Below are positions 1 to 11,979 of a stretch of DNA of 64,000 nt, piece after piece. The position numbers and the translations under genes were made by a program. Location: positions 25,442,527 to 25,506,526 of the forward strand of contig OX485808.1 of NCBI GenBank assembly GCA_950295325.1. Direction: 5' to 3'. The notes under the pieces are model-generated. The model was not told where the DNA came from. It saw nothing but the letters and a program-made list of their open reading frames with translations, and did not search any database. How positions within the stretch are numbered: the stretch's first letter is position 1; each line of letters begins with the position of its first letter. The DNA is from Polytrichum commune (taxonomy: Eukaryota; Streptophyta; Polytrichopsida; Polytrichales; Polytrichaceae).

Positions 1-908
1 GGATAACTCATATTGTCACTTTTTTGATTGCGACCATCATCTTCTGAGCTTCCCAAAGGTGTCACATTACAGGGGTGCAACAATTCAGCGAACACTGCAT
101 GCTCCATTGCGGAGTGAAATTTTCGACCCAATACTAGTAACCAGAAGTCAAGACTACAAACATTAGTACCAGCAGGGCAGTTACTTCATAGCTGATACAA
201 CATGTACACTTCTAATAGATAAGTGCAGACATGAATCTTATGAAAGCATCAAGTCGCTAATTTCAATTCTCTGCATGTGACTTGAGTGTGCGCATCTGCT
301 CTCCAGTCATAAACGGGTATGAACGCATTTGCTAATATGTTCAGGAAAAGATTTTGTTCTGATCAGATTTGTATTCATGAAGAGATTTAAGTTGTTATGT
401 CGATAGACAACTTCAGGAGATGGCTGCAAATTCCTAAACCCCAAGATGTTCTATGTTTTAAGTTTAAATTTACATGTTTTATAAACAAGATTACAAACCC
501 GACATGACTGAAAGCATTGGATAGCAGCTGTTACAGGAATAACAAACATTGAGAGTACGGTTTCTGTAGCTGACCAAGGATCAGGGCACTCCCTGTTCCC
601 CTCGCCACTATCTTGATTGCTTGAATAGAAGGAGAAAGATGGACAAAGGGTAGGTGGCTTGGAATTGTCTCAAACCCTGATCCCCGAAAACCTAATCTAG
701 CACTTTTGGCAACCCTCGGACAAATTGGGATCCAGTCTGTTTTCAATCACACCTAGAGACATAACTCACAGCATTAAGCTGTACATGCAGATTGACAAAC
801 ATCCGCATTGGTTTGAATGAATTTTCATTATCAAAAAGCTCGTGAGTGATACACCTCATATGCATCACCTTGTACATTTCCCCTAATTGCCGAGTTAGGA
901 AGAGAACT
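1..908. other. Flank downstream of RPL8; no gene seen
   Basis: The part next to 908 is probably the 3' UTR of the minus-strand RPL8 gene. Short open frames here (for example 531-746 minus) have no recognisable domain and no conserved pattern. I see no transposon ends or RNA gene. Confidence 0.5.
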
Positions 909-1821
<913 letters not shown>

Positions 1822-1837
1822 GGCGACGGAGGGACGG

Positions 1838-1890
1838 TGGCTCTGCTGCTGCTGCTCCTCCTCCTCCTCCTGCTGCTGCTGCTGCACTGC
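1838..1890. repeat. CAG/GAG trinucleotide repeats in RPL8 5' UTR
   Basis: Runs of GCT and CCT triplets on the plus strand read CAG and GAG on the RPL8 strand, directly upstream of the ATG. They are in frame with RPL8 without a stop and would encode a Gln/Glu tract if translation began at the GTG at 1887. No upstream ATG exists, so this is most likely an untranslated microsatellite. Confidence 0.7.
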
Positions 1891-1952
1891 TGCTGCGAGC
1901 GCTAATCCAAAGAGATCGCTGGCACTCGTGGGCGCCCCTCTAACCCTACGCC

Positions 1953-1964
1953 AACCCTAAACCC
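1953..1964. promoter_or_regulatory. Telo-box motif upstream of RPL8
   Basis: AACCCTAAACCC lies about 130 bp upstream of the RPL8 start codon, with a related TAACCCTA at 1941-1948. Telo-boxes are known to be enriched in promoters and 5' regions of plant ribosomal-protein genes. The match is visible; its function here is inferred. Confidence 0.55.
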
Positions 1965-1989
1965 CTGGCGTTCCCCGTTCCCCGGCGTC

Positions 1990-3849
1990 CATCCCTCTCC
2001 GCTCTCCGCTCTCCTTTCTCATCCAAAAACATCAACGACGCGGCTCTCTAACTTCTTCGGACTAACTTTTAAAGTAACCTCACTGCATTTCAGAAGAGAT
2101 GGAAAACAAAGTGGACACAACAATATGTGCGGCAACCTTAGTAACCTTGTTTTTTAGGAATACAATGAGGTAAGTAAGACATGTCTTATCCAAACACTTA
2201 TTTTAAGTTTTTCATAAATGGAGATAGCAAAAACTTATATAGTCCTTGTGATTGGTTATTGATTAGGTCGATGTCCATTTAGATAGTGGATAATGGATAA
2301 TACCCATTTAGCCATATGGCATGTTACATGTTATATGATTATGGCATATGGGTTGTATCATTAAAAGTATCCCAGTCAGTGAAAGTAGGTGTCTATTGTT
2401 TTCTTGAGTTAGGCTAGTATGTATTAATATTTAAATCTCAACATTAACAATTTGAGTTCAAGTTGTTGTGACGATAACATCTAAGAAAATTACCTGCATT
2501 TTCATTGAAACATTTGCCTTGAAGATTTTGAGAGCTCATATTTTTATTGCAATATTGCTAGCCCACCATCCATGATCTCAAATATGGGTTGTGATAGTTC
2601 ATAGCAACCATGATAAAGTTGGAGATTGCATTTCATTCAAGTTAACTCCTAATTATGGATGAACTTGGACCTTTTGAGGCATGGAGGTCACAATAGAGAG
2701 TTGACATGACATGGTGGTGATACAATCAAAGGAGGTTGGAAATCCCAAATCATGCAATCGTTTTGGTTCGTAGGAGGCTCAATACAAATAAATTCAAACA
2801 TGAATATATGTTTTGGCAACTCAATGTTCACTAAGACATACTAGTTGTTGGAGCATGCAATTGTAGGTTTGTTATAGATCTAGCACCTTCCAAATTTGTG
2901 ATTTGTGTGTATTTACTTCTTTTTTCAAAGACAATACAAAAATGTGAATTGATTTAGTGGCCTTACATATATATTTGGGAGGATGACATCTATCCCATTT
3001 TGGATGACATTTGGGATGAGTGATTGTGTTGCATGTGGACATCAGTTAGCAAAACCAACTAAATCACGACCCAAAAGAATGTTTCAAATATCCATTTTGT
3101 TTTTTAATGTCAACTTCAACCCTGCAATAGATAATCATTCATACGAAGACCTTAAACCACTGATATTGCATGATTTTGATGACCATAGTTGGCCTCTACA
3201 TAATATGTACACTTCAAGGTCATTTTGAATCAAGTTACACAATGTTTTCATAGCATGCACAAAATACAACGCAAATAGTATAATCACTCGAATGAAATGG
3301 TTTATGCCTATTTATGCGATGGTAGAATTTGTTTTTTTAGCATAAACCATGGGTAGAGCACCCATATTGTTTCCATTCTAGCAAGCTCAATTGCTTTATT
3401 TGAATCACTTGTGGACTTGGGATAGGATGTAAAAATAATTATTCTTGATGACATTATCCAATGTTGACAAGTTATGAGTGGTTGTCAAGTAATAAAAAAA
3501 TTGTTGTTCACCCTCAAACTATTACATTTCATATATACGTACACATTTATTGAATATTTTATCATTGATGTCATTTTTCTATTTTATTTTTCTATTACAT
3601 AAATAGATGTAATTATTTATGCAATTTTTGAATCCAATATAAATTGTTTTCATCTTGTTTCTAATAAAGAAAGTAAATTATTGCATACAAACGTACCTCT
3701 CATATGTTAACATCAAAACTTCATCCCCTATAGATTTGTTTCCGTATCATTTCAAATGACTTGGACTATACAATTTCAGGGTCTTTAAAGGCCAATTTTA
3801 ATGTCAAATCGACTAGAATTAATAATATTCATGATTCATTTTATTCTGT
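1990..3849. other. AT-rich intergenic DNA, nothing recognised
   Basis: I see no convincing coding sequence, RNA gene or transposon termini. A plus-strand open frame at 2983-3228 has no recognisable motif and looks like chance. Confidence 0.5.
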
Positions 3850-4055
3850 TAGAAGTCAAAAAGATTAGAAATCAAATTGCACAACGTATACACATATACA
3901 ACATATATGAACAATGTTTAGAATGATATGGTCTCCTCCACACTTTGTCTTGTCTTTTATTGCTCATTTTCAATTTGGTTTATACACACAATTTGGGATT
4001 TTTTTTTGTCCACTACGGACCAACCTTGTAGGTTTATTACAACCATATTCCTTCC
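3850..4055 (+). repeat. Diverged LTR-like repeat, copy 1
   Basis: This stretch matches 6091-6310 in the same orientation and, inverted, 4186-4242 plus 4981-5066. The shared core includes CACTACGGACCAACCTTG (4012-4029). The inverted copy ends in CCAATA, the same terminus as the main Copia LTR, so this is probably the LTR of a second, older Copia-like family. It is interrupted at its right end by a main-family LTR. Confidence 0.45.
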
Positions 4056-4185
4056 TATTGGAAGATAATGTTAGGTTGCATTGGTGACATTGTCCCATAT
4101 GGGTTGTCAACACTAATCGTAATCTATACATATAAATAAAGGCATAAAGGGGAGAGCTAATCACTCTTTCTATTGTATGCAATCC
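4056..4185 (+). repeat. Truncated Copia LTR
   Basis: It begins TATTGGAAGATAATG and keeps the CCCATATGGG palindrome and the TATAAATA box. It lacks the last ~60 bp and joins at about 4186 an inverted copy of the older repeat. Confidence 0.75.
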
Positions 4186-4242
4186 AACAACCGAGGTGAC
4201 CATGAGCAATAAAGGGCAAGGCAAGGGGTGAAGGAAACCATC

Positions 4243-4980
4243 CAGGGTTGTCTATCGTGACGTCCTGCCACTGTCATGACGTCATGACGTGTCATGTCGG
4301 GGCGGACCCCTCCGTCACGACATAATAGGGTCCACGTAGGGTCATACTAGGGGGAAGCTAGTAGGGTGGGTAAAATACTTACCTTCTTGCCAAGGTGGCA
4401 TCCAATGTGGCAGAAAAATCCGACGTGGATGTGCATATTTCCCTTGCCAGGTAAATCATTTTGCCTTTGTGTTTATCATTCTGTTAGAATCAAAGTAGTA
4501 AAATATGACAAATGAGGGTGTGGGGGGGAGGGGAACGGAGCGGACGGGGACGGGAACGGGGGCGGGAACGGATGCGGACGGGGGGAACGCCGGATGGAGG
4601 GCCGGATGGGGGCCGGATGGAGGCCGGATGGGGTTCGGATTGGGGGGGGGGGGGAGGGGGTTCGGATTAGGGGGGACCAGGTTCGGATGGGGGGGGGGAA
4701 CGGGGGAGGGGAACGTAGGGAGCAGGGGAAACGAGGGGGGGACGGGCGTTAGTAATTTTTTTCCCACTTTACCTCTACTTTGCTGACATGGCACCATACG
4801 TGGACATCGTAAGTCCTATGTGTCCTAATTGGGGTAATGTAATTACACAAAAAATTACGGTAAAATTCAAGTTCGTCAGGATAAAGACGGCATCCGGCAT
4901 AATGTCGTGACAGATACGTGTCGTGACACCACGACATTATGTCGGGATTAGCCTCCGTCACGACACAATAGACAACCCTG
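4243..4980. mobile_element. Non-autonomous hAT-type DNA transposon (738 bp)
   Basis: Terminal inverted repeats begin CAGGGTTGTCTAT (13 bp perfect, then imperfect). They are flanked by an 8-bp target-site duplication AAACCATC at 4235-4242 and 4981-4988. A CAGGG end and an 8-bp duplication are diagnostic of the hAT superfamily. Sub-terminal GTCGTGAC-like motifs recur near both ends, as expected for transposase-binding sites. No transposase is encoded; the core is a G-rich repeat. Removing the element restores the host repeat seen at 6091-6310, which supports a real insertion. Confidence 0.88.
4514..4745 (+). repeat. G-rich low-complexity core of the hAT element
   Basis: About 230 bp of G-runs with degenerate GGGGACGGGAACGG and GGATGGGG units. 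Both strands are open for a stretch only because of base composition; I do not regard either frame as a gene. Many G-tracts of three or more could form G-quadruplexes on this strand. Confidence 0.7.
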
Positions 4981-5066
4981 AAACCATCTCATTCCAAGCA
5001 TTGTTCATATGTCTTTGTGTATGTATAACTTGCTTGTGCAATCTCATCTCTAATCCAATTGAATTC

Positions 5067-5206
5067 CAATAGGGTTTCTTTATGGAGAAGTTGATTTGAG
5101 AGGTTTGGAGGTGTTAAGACTTCCAAAGGATTTAACTTGAGTGATTTGAATGTGAAGAAATTGATTGGAAAAATTTGGAGGTATTTAGATTTATAATGGA
5201 ATTGAC
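5067..5206 (+). other. Leader-like remnant of an old Copia element
   Basis: This follows the CCAATA end at 5066 and contains GAGGTTTGGAGGTGTT-type sequence resembling the untranslated leader of the main Copia family, strongly diverged. It is cut by the LTR at 5207. Confidence 0.4.
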
Positions 5207-5399
5207 TATTGGAAGAAAGTGTTAGGTTGTATTGGTAACATTGTCCCATATGGATTGTCAACGTTGGTCCTAACCCATACATATAAATAAAGGCATAAGG
5301 GGAGGAGCTAATCACTCTCTCCATTGTATACAATCTTTGTGTATTATGTTCTACATTCCTACGTTGGTCTCTTTGTTTTCTTCTCTCATTTTTCCAGTA
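5207..5399 (+). repeat. Copia LTR, diverged but full length
   Basis: 193 bp starting TATTGGAAGAAAGTG and ending TTTCCAGTA, with the TATAAATA box preserved. It is followed by a mutated primer-binding site (GGTTATGGGGCCAG, 5400-5413). Confidence 0.8.
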
Positions 5400-5902
5400 G
5401 GTTATGGGGCCAGTTTGCTATAGAGGTAAGAAATTGACTTAGGAAGAGTTTGAAGAGGGTTGGATCTGATTGGAGGTGATTTAAAGATGTTTTAGGGCTT
5501 GTGGTGGAGTCTTGAAGCTTTTGAAGTGCCTTGAAGCATTATTGGAGGACTGGACCAATGTGAGGGACCTTAGAAAAATGTTTTTTACATTCTAGATCTT
5601 TTTAGGTACATGTCCATACCATTTTGAATGCTTAAGTGTACATCAGATTCATTTTTGAGTGGTTGAAAGACATTCGAGTGCCAAAGGAATTAGATAAATT
5701 CTTTGATGTGTTTTGGAGTGATTTTGCATCTAACCAAATCATATAGGTGTTGACATATAGTTTGCTTCATTTCTATATTAGATTCATGACATTCGAATGC
5801 CAAAGGGCTTAGATAAGCTCTTTGAAATGTTTTGGAGTGATTTTGCATCTAACCCGATCGTTGTGGTGCTGACTTGAGTGTTTGCTTCATTTTTACACTA
5901 CA
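5400..5902 (+). other. Copia primer site and decayed leader repeats
   Basis: Holds a degenerate tRNA-Met anticodon-arm primer site and then leader sequence with two diverged repeat units (TTTGATGTGTTTTGGAGTG at 5702-5720 and a mutated copy near 5820). No coding sequence follows: it is truncated by a minus-strand LTR fragment. Confidence 0.6.
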
Positions 5903-6090
5903 ATGAGGACCAACGTTGACAACCCATATGGGATGATGTCACCAATGCAAACCTAACAATATTTTCGAATACTCCCACTTTGCGAGGTGGCATTGTATTC
6001 CAACCCCATTATTTCACTTAGTAACTCATGCCTATCTCTGGCTAATGCCTTTGTTAGAATATCCGCTACCATATATTGCGTTGGACAATA
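5903..6090 (-). pseudogene. Copia 3' end: LTR fragment plus last pol codons
   Basis: Positions 5903-5966 are a partial minus-strand LTR. Positions 5967-6090 encode the end of RNase H (EYCPTQYMVADILTKA-like) with changes, up to a junction with the older repeat at 6091. Confidence 0.65.
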
Positions 6091-6310
6091 TTCTATTGGA
6101 GTCAATAGGACTAGAGATAAGATTGCACAAACAAATCACACATACACAAAGGCATATGAACAATGTTTGGAGTGAGATGGTTTCCTCCACCCCTTGCCTT
6201 GCCCTTTATTGCTCATGGTCACCTCAATTGTTACAAACAATATGGGATAACTTCGCTCCCACTACGGACCAACCTTGTAGGTTTATTACAACCTTATTAC
6301 TTCTAGTATT
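6091..6310 (+). repeat. Diverged LTR-like repeat, copy 3
   Basis: Uninterrupted copy of the repeat at 3850-4055 and 4186-5066. Its beginning TATTGGAGTC (6092) is the inverse of the CCAATA end seen at 5066, supporting an LTR of an older TATTGG...CCAATA family. Comparison with this copy shows the hAT insertion site. Confidence 0.5.
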
Positions 6311-6472
6311 ACATTTTTATGATTACGAGCAACCTAATGCTCCTCCTTCAATAAATTTTCCACCAATCTTTGAGTGGTCGCCGCTCCCTCGTGGGGTATC
6401 GCCGCTCCTCACTAAAATTCTTAACAATAACGTCGTTGTTTGCCGCTCTTTCATGTGACAATTGCAACTCCA

Positions 6473-6901
6473 CTACCTCCCACTCGCTCGTTGCCATTGT
6501 CCACCGCCATCAAATAAAGGTGATTTGGAAGATTCGTCCACCATCACCACCATCACCACCATCGTAGGGGTTCCAATTCTCCCACTTGGACGCATATCCA
6601 AATCGTCCTTAATGCTCCCACTATCTTCCATGAACGTAACATCGTTATTTTTATGATTTTCTTTGTTTTCAAACACATCAGCCTATATGCCCTCGTACCT
6701 TCACAATTTCCGAGGAACATGCATTTGATTCATTTGGCATCAACATTGCCCCTCTTCTCGTTCGAAACCATGGCATATGCGAGGTTTCCAAACACACGCA
6801 TGTGTGCAACGCAAGGCCGCCTCCCACTCCACATTTCTTCGGGTGTAATAGAGGGCAAAACTTTCGTCCAGACATCGGTTTAGTGTATAAACCGCATTCG
6901 C
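6473..6901 (-). pseudogene. Degenerate Copia integrase/linker fragment
   Basis: On the minus strand the decayed frame 6740-6901 reads like the integrase C-terminal region: NAVYTLNRCLDE corresponds to NAVYVRNRCPTK of the intact elements, and ACVWKPRICHGFE corresponds to the VFGCVAYAK stretch. Several stops and frameshifts are present. It is more diverged than the main-family copies, so it is an older host element. The part below about 6740 aligns only weakly. Confidence 0.6.
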
Positions 6902-7100
6902 TATTGTGAAATGAGAGAAGAGAGCAAAAAGATCAGCGTAGGAAGGTAGAACACAATACACAAGGATTGCATACAATGGATTAGCTCCTCCCCTTATGCC
7001 TTTATTTATATGCTTAGATTAGGACCAACGTAGACAACCCATATGGGACAATGTCACCGTTGCAACCTAACATTATCTTCGATAATATTATCTTCCAATA
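6902..7100 (-). repeat. Copia 3' LTR, minus strand
   Basis: 199 bp with TATTG...CCAATA ends. The U3 end carries a short duplication (two ATTATCTTC blocks near 7075-7095), as in several other copies. It directly follows the pol fragment 7088-8376, whose stop codon lies inside the LTR. Confidence 0.85.
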
Positions 7101-8376
7101 CTCCCACTTTGCGAGGTGGCATTGTTCTCCAACCCCATTATTTCACTTAACCCTTCATGCATATCTCTCACTAAAGCCTTTGTTAGAATTTCCGCTATCA
7201 TATAATGCGTTGGACAATATTCTAACTCTATAATTTTGTTTTCAATCTTTTCTCTAATGAAATGGTGTTGCACATCTATATGTTTCGACCTATCATGGTT
7301 GGTTGGGTTTTTAGCTAATGCCATAGAACCTTGGTTGTCGCACATGATGGTCGTCGCCTCCTCTTGGACACAACCTACATCCTTCATTAATTGCCGTAGC
7401 CAAATGGCCTCCCTCGTGCATCGGTTCATGGCCATGTACTCCGCCTCTATTGTGGATTGTGCCATGGTGTGTTGCCGTTTGCTATTCCACGAAACGGTTT
7501 CCTCTCCAACAAAAAAAAACGTACCTAGACGTGGATCTACGGTTTTCCACATCGCTGGGCCAATCCGCATCCGAATATCCTTTGACGTTAATATGATTGC
7601 CTCCCATGCACAACCTCATATCTAAGGTGCCCTTCAAGTAGCGCACGTTTGACGGCCATCCAATGCATCGGACCCGGTTTCGACATATACCAACTTACCA
7701 CGCTTACCGCAAATGCGAGGTCCGGTCTTGTGGCCACCATTGCGTACATCAACGACCCCACCACCTCTTGGTATGGAACGTCCTTCATTTCATGCAAATG
7801 CTCTTCGTGCTCCTCATCCGAAAACTTTGCCAATGAGGTCTTGGTGTCGAGCGGGGTTGCGATGGGCTTGCAATCCGCCATGCTGAACCGCTCCAAAATG
7901 CTCTCGATGTAGCTTCATTGATGCATGGTGATGGTGCGCGACCTCATATCCCTCTCAAAATGAACGCCGAGGAAAAAATCCAACTCGCCGAGGTCGCTCA
8001 TCTCGAATTCGCACTCGAGGCTAGCCTTCAACTCGTTGATCTTGTCCACGTCGCTCGCCAAAATGACGAGGTCGTCCACATATATGATGACAATCACAAT
8101 GTAGTGGTAAGTTTGCAAAATGTACAACGAGTGATCCGCATGGGTCCTCGTAAAACCTTTATTCACGAAGAATACGTGAATGCATTCGTACCATGCTCGT
8201 CCGGATTGCTTCAATCCGTAGAGCGATTTTCTCAACTTGCATACGAGATGCTCTCGGCCTTTTTGCACGAACGCCTCCGGTTGCTCCATGTAGATGACCA
8301 CGTCCAATTTGCCATTCAAAAATGCGGTCTTCACATCCATTTGATGTATCTCCAAGCCAATGGCCGTTGCCAATGC
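7088..8376 (-). pseudogene. Copia RT-RNase H fragment
   Basis: Covers the middle of reverse transcriptase (GLEIHQMDVKTAFLNG, then YVDD near 8080) through RNase H to the ORF end. It is broken by frameshifts near 7580 and 7905, and the SDADW block near 7570 is damaged. At the RT side it ends exactly where a plus-strand LTR begins (8377). It cannot give an active enzyme. Confidence 0.85.
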
Positions 8377-8494
8377 TATTGGAGGATAGTGTTAGGTTGT
8401 ATCGGCGACATTGTCCCATATGGGTTGTCAACGCTGGTCCTAACCCATACACATGAATAAAGGCATAAGGAGAGGAACTAATCACTCTCTCCAT
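8377..8494 (+). repeat. Copia LTR truncated at its R/U5 side
   Basis: Starts TATTGGAGGATAGTG and stops after CTCTCTCCAT. It is then fused to pol sequence at CGTGAA. The missing LTR end implies a deletion or template-switch junction. Confidence 0.8.
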
Positions 8495-9578
8495 CGTGAA
8501 TAGAGGTTTTACGAGGAGCCATGCGGACCACTCGTTGTATGTTCTACAAACTTGCGACTACATTGTGATTGTAATCATATATGTGGACGACCTCATCATC
8601 TTGGCAAGCAACGTGGACGTGGTCAACGAGTTGAAGGCTAGCCTCGAGCGCGAATTCGAGATGAGCGACCTCAGCGAGTTGCATTTCTTCCTCGGCGTTC
8701 ATTTCGAGAGGGATAGGAGGTCGCGCACCATCACCATGCATCAACGAAGCTACATCGAGAGCGTTTTGGAGCGGTTCGGCATGGCGGATTGCAAGCCCAT
8801 CGCAACCCCGCTCGATGCGAAGACCTCGTTGCCGAAGCTTTCAGATGAGGAGCACGAAGAGCATTTGCACGAAATGAAGGACGTGCCATACCAAGAGGCG
8901 GTGGGGTCGTTGATGTACGCCATGGTGGCCACAAGACCGGACCTTGCATTTGCGGTAAGCGTGGTAAGCCGGTATATGTCGAAACCGGGTCCGATGCATT
9001 GGAATGCGGTCAAACGGATCATGCGCTACTTGAAGGGCACCTTAGATATGAAATTGCGCATCGGAGGCAATCATATTAACGTCAAAGGGTATTCGGATGC
9101 GGATTGGGCCGGCGATGTGGAAAACCGTAGGTCCACGTCCGGGTACGTATTCTTTGTTGGAGAGGGAGCCGTTTCGTGGAATAGCAAACGGCAACAAACG
9201 GTGGCACAATCAACAATGGAGGCGGAGTACATGGCCATGAACCGATGCACGAGGGAGGCCATTTGGCTAAGGCAATTAATGGAGGATGTAGGTTGTATAC
9301 AAGAGGAGGCCACGACCATCATGTGCGACAACCAAGGTTCTATGGCATTAGCTAAGAACCCAACCAACCATGATAGGTCGAAGCATATAGATGTGCAACA
9401 CCATTTCATTAGAGAAAAGATTGAAAACAAAATTGTAGAGTTAGAATATTGTCCAACGCAATATATGGTAGCGGATATTCTAACAAAGGCTTTAGCGAGA
9501 GATAGGCATGAGGGGTTAAGTGAAATAATGGGGTTGGAGTACAATGCCACCTCGCAAAGTGGGAGTATTGGAAGATAG
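8495..9578 (+). pseudogene. Copia RT C-terminus and RNase H, open frame of 360 codons
   Basis: The frame is open from the truncation point to the stop inside the 3' LTR. It includes the RT catalytic motif IIYVDDLI near 8577-8600 and the complete RNase H domain (KGYSDADWAGD near 9090, STMEAEYMA near 9215, and the HIDVQHHFIREKIEN block near 9390). The first two thirds of gag-pol are missing, so it is a fragment despite the intact frame. Confidence 0.88.
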
Positions 9579-9757
9579 TGTTAGGTTGCAACGGTGACAT
9601 TGTCCCATATGGGTTGTCTACGCTGGTCCTAACCCATACATATAAATAAAGGCATAAGGGGAGGAGCTAATCACTCTCTCCATTGTATGCAATCCTTGTG
9701 TGTTGTGTTCTACCTTTTTACGCTGATGTCTTTGCTTTCTCCTCTCATTTCCCAATA
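9566..9757 (+). repeat. Copia LTR (192 bp)
   Basis: Complete TATTGG...CCAATA LTR at the 3' end of the fragment 8495-9578. What follows at 9758 is mid-polyprotein sequence, not a primer-binding site, so the downstream material belongs to another copy. Confidence 0.88.
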
Positions 9758-10121
9758 AGATGTTGGCCGTGGCGTCGTTGGAATCCAATTTGTACCAATT
9801 GGATACCAACGTGTTGAATGGGGCCGAAACGAGTTCTTTGGCGCATTCGGAGGCCAACTCGCATCCTTTGGAGCTTTGGCATAAGAGGTTGGGGCATCTC
9901 AACGCCAATAGCGTGAAAATGCTCCAAAGCATGGTGAGCGGGATGGACGTGGAAGCGGCGCAAGGCGACGTGCATTCCTTCGCATGCGAAGGATGTGTGG
10001 AGGGCAAACAAGCGAGGCGACCATTCCCCACGGACGGAGGCACCCGCGCCACCAAGATCTTGGAGCTCGTGCATTCCGACGTATGCGGGCCGATGAAAAC
10101 GGCGTCCATTGGAGGCGCAAG
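9758..10121 (+). pseudogene. Copia pre-integrase/integrase fragment
   Basis: In-frame piece from MLAVASLESNLYQLD through the GAG-pre-integrase motif LWHKRLGHLNANSV and the zinc-binding FACEGC to the first integrase Asp (HSDVCGPMKT). It ends where an LTR fragment starts (about 10122). Confidence 0.85.
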
Positions 10122-10214
10122 GCTAATCCTCTCTCTCCATTGTATGCAACCATTGTGTATTGTGTTCCACCTTCCTACGCTGGTCTCTTTGCTTTCTTAT
10201 CTCATTTCCCAATA
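10122..10214 (+). repeat. 3' half of a Copia LTR
   Basis: Begins within the GCTAATC region of the LTR and ends CCCAATA, followed by an intact primer site (10215-10228, GGTTATGGGCCCAC). This is the 5' LTR remnant of the Copia element split by the chromovirus. Confidence 0.8.
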
Positions 10215-11226
10215 GGTTATGGGCCCACTTTGCTTTGGAGGTAGGAGATTGACTTAAGAAGAGCTTGGAGACGGCCGGTTCTTATGGGAGGTGCTTTAAA
10301 GGTGTTCTAGGGCTTGTGGCGGAGTCTTGAAGTTTTTGAAGCGCCTTAGAGCATTCTTGGAAGAGTGGACCAGCGTGAGGGACCTTAGAGGAGTGTTTCT
10401 ACATTCTAGATCTCTTTAGGTATATGTCCACACCATTTCAAATGCTTAGGTGTACATCAGATCCGTATTTGAGTTGTTGAAGGCCATTTGAATGCCAAGG
10501 GGCTTAGATTAGCTCTTTGATGTGTTTTGAAGTTTTGTGCACCTAACCAGATCATTTAGGTGCTAACTTGAGTGTTTTGGTTCATTTCTACTTTAGATTG
10601 ACGGCATTCAAGTGCCAAAGGGCTTAGATTAGCTCTTTGATGTGTTTTGGAGATATTTTGCATGTCACTTGAGAGGAAAGGTGCTGACTTGAGTGTTTGG
10701 TTCATTTCTACACTAGATTGAGGAGATTCAAGTGCCAAAGGGCTTAGATTAGCTCTTTGATGTGTTTTGGAGATTTTTGCATGTCACTTGAGAGGAAAGG
10801 TGCTGAATTGAGTGTTTGGTTAATTTCTACACTAGATTGAGGAGATTCAAGTGCCAAAGGGCTTAGATTAGCTCTTTGATGTGTTTTGGAGATATTTTGC
10901 ATGTAACTTGAGAAGAAAGGTGCTGACTTGAGAGATTTCAAACTTCTATGCTTAGTTTGAGGTGTTTTGGATTCCAAGAGGCTTATTTGTACCCTCTTGA
11001 TGGTTGTTAAGTTATTATGCATCTAGCTTGAGACGAAAGGTTATGACTATAATTTTTGAATGATTTTGCACCAACTTAAAGGGTTGAGGTGCTGACTTGA
11101 ATGTGGGAGAACATTGGGTGATTAATTAAGTCCATTATACTTTGTTTAGGCAATTTCTAACTTCCTTGAGGGTTTCTAAGCCCTTGTAGTACATTGAGTG
11201 AGTGGGAGCTTGCATTCGGTTTGGAA
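10215..11226 (+). other. Copia primer site and leader with tandem repeats
   Basis: After the primer-binding site comes the untranslated leader. Between about 10500 and 11040 it carries roughly 120-bp tandem units (GGGCTTAGATTAGCTCTTTG recurs at 10500, 10620, 10740 and 10859). The gag ATG follows at 11227. Confidence 0.8.
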
Positions 11227-11979
11227 ATGGCTTCTAGTGAAAACGATGGACTTATATCGGTTGATAAGTTGGGTGGCGAGAACTTCAACCTCTATAAGTT
11301 CAAATTGGAGATGGCCATGTCCACTAAAGATCTTTGGGAGATCGTGGATGGTTCGGAGTTGCCACCGCCTTCTATGACGAGCGACGAAATGAAGAAGGCA
11401 TACGAGCAACGATGGAAGAAAGCCTTCGCCATCATTGCCACGAGCTTGGTGGACAAGGAGTTGGCACACATCAAAGGATGCAAGGGACCCGCGGAAGCGT
11501 GGAAGACCTTGTGCAACATCCACGAAACCAAAAGCTTGTCGAACATCTTGTTCAAAAGACGCAAGTTCTTCACCATCAAGATGGACGAGAGCGACGACAT
11601 CCTCACACACATCAACAAGATAAAATCTCTTGCGGACCAACTCACATGCTTGGAGGTGCCTATGAAGGACGAGGACGTGGTCATGACCTTGCTCGATAGC
11701 CTACCACCCTCGTTCGAGCATTTGATCACTGCATTGGAGATGCGCTCGATGAAGGAGCTCATTTTGGACTTCATCACTGCACGTCTCATGCACGAGGTAT
11801 CCAAAAGGAAGGAGAAGGAGCCTCAAGGCGACGATGCGGCCATGTTGTCACGCCAACATCGAACGTTCGACAACAACGAGAGTTGCGGTGATACCCCGAG
11901 GTGCTACAATTGTGGTAAGTTGGGCCACATTGCTCGTAATTGTCGAATGAAACGCAAGGTGAATGCCAAAATGACAAGG
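11227..11979 (+). pseudogene. Copia gag, 5' part, split by chromovirus
   Basis: Starts MASSENDGLISVDK and contains the Copia-type gag (UBN2-like) region and the zinc knuckle CYNCGKLGHIARNC near 11900. The frame is open up to the insertion. The downstream half resumes at 17965. Five host bases, CAAGG, are duplicated on both sides of the insertion (11975-11979 and 17960-17964). Confidence 0.88.

Larger units (their letters stand above)
4186..5066 (-). repeat. Diverged LTR-like repeat, inverted copy split by hAT
   Basis: Positions 4186-4242 and 4981-5066 together form one inverted copy of the repeat seen at 6091-6310. It is interrupted by the hAT element 4243-4980, whose target-site duplication lies inside it. 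The copy ends in CCAATA at 5066, followed by leader-like sequence. Confidence 0.55.

Noticed and set aside
531-746. Small minus-strand open frame left of RPL8
   Set aside because: No recognisable motif, and it lies in the probable 3' flank of RPL8.
4456-4797. Proline-rich and glycine-rich open frames on both strands
   Set aside because: Both arise from the G-rich core of the hAT element; no domain and no codon structure.
5207-5399. tRNA or other structured RNA gene in the repeated CCCATATGGG region
   Set aside because: The sequence is a Copia LTR with defined ends; no cloverleaf could be formed.
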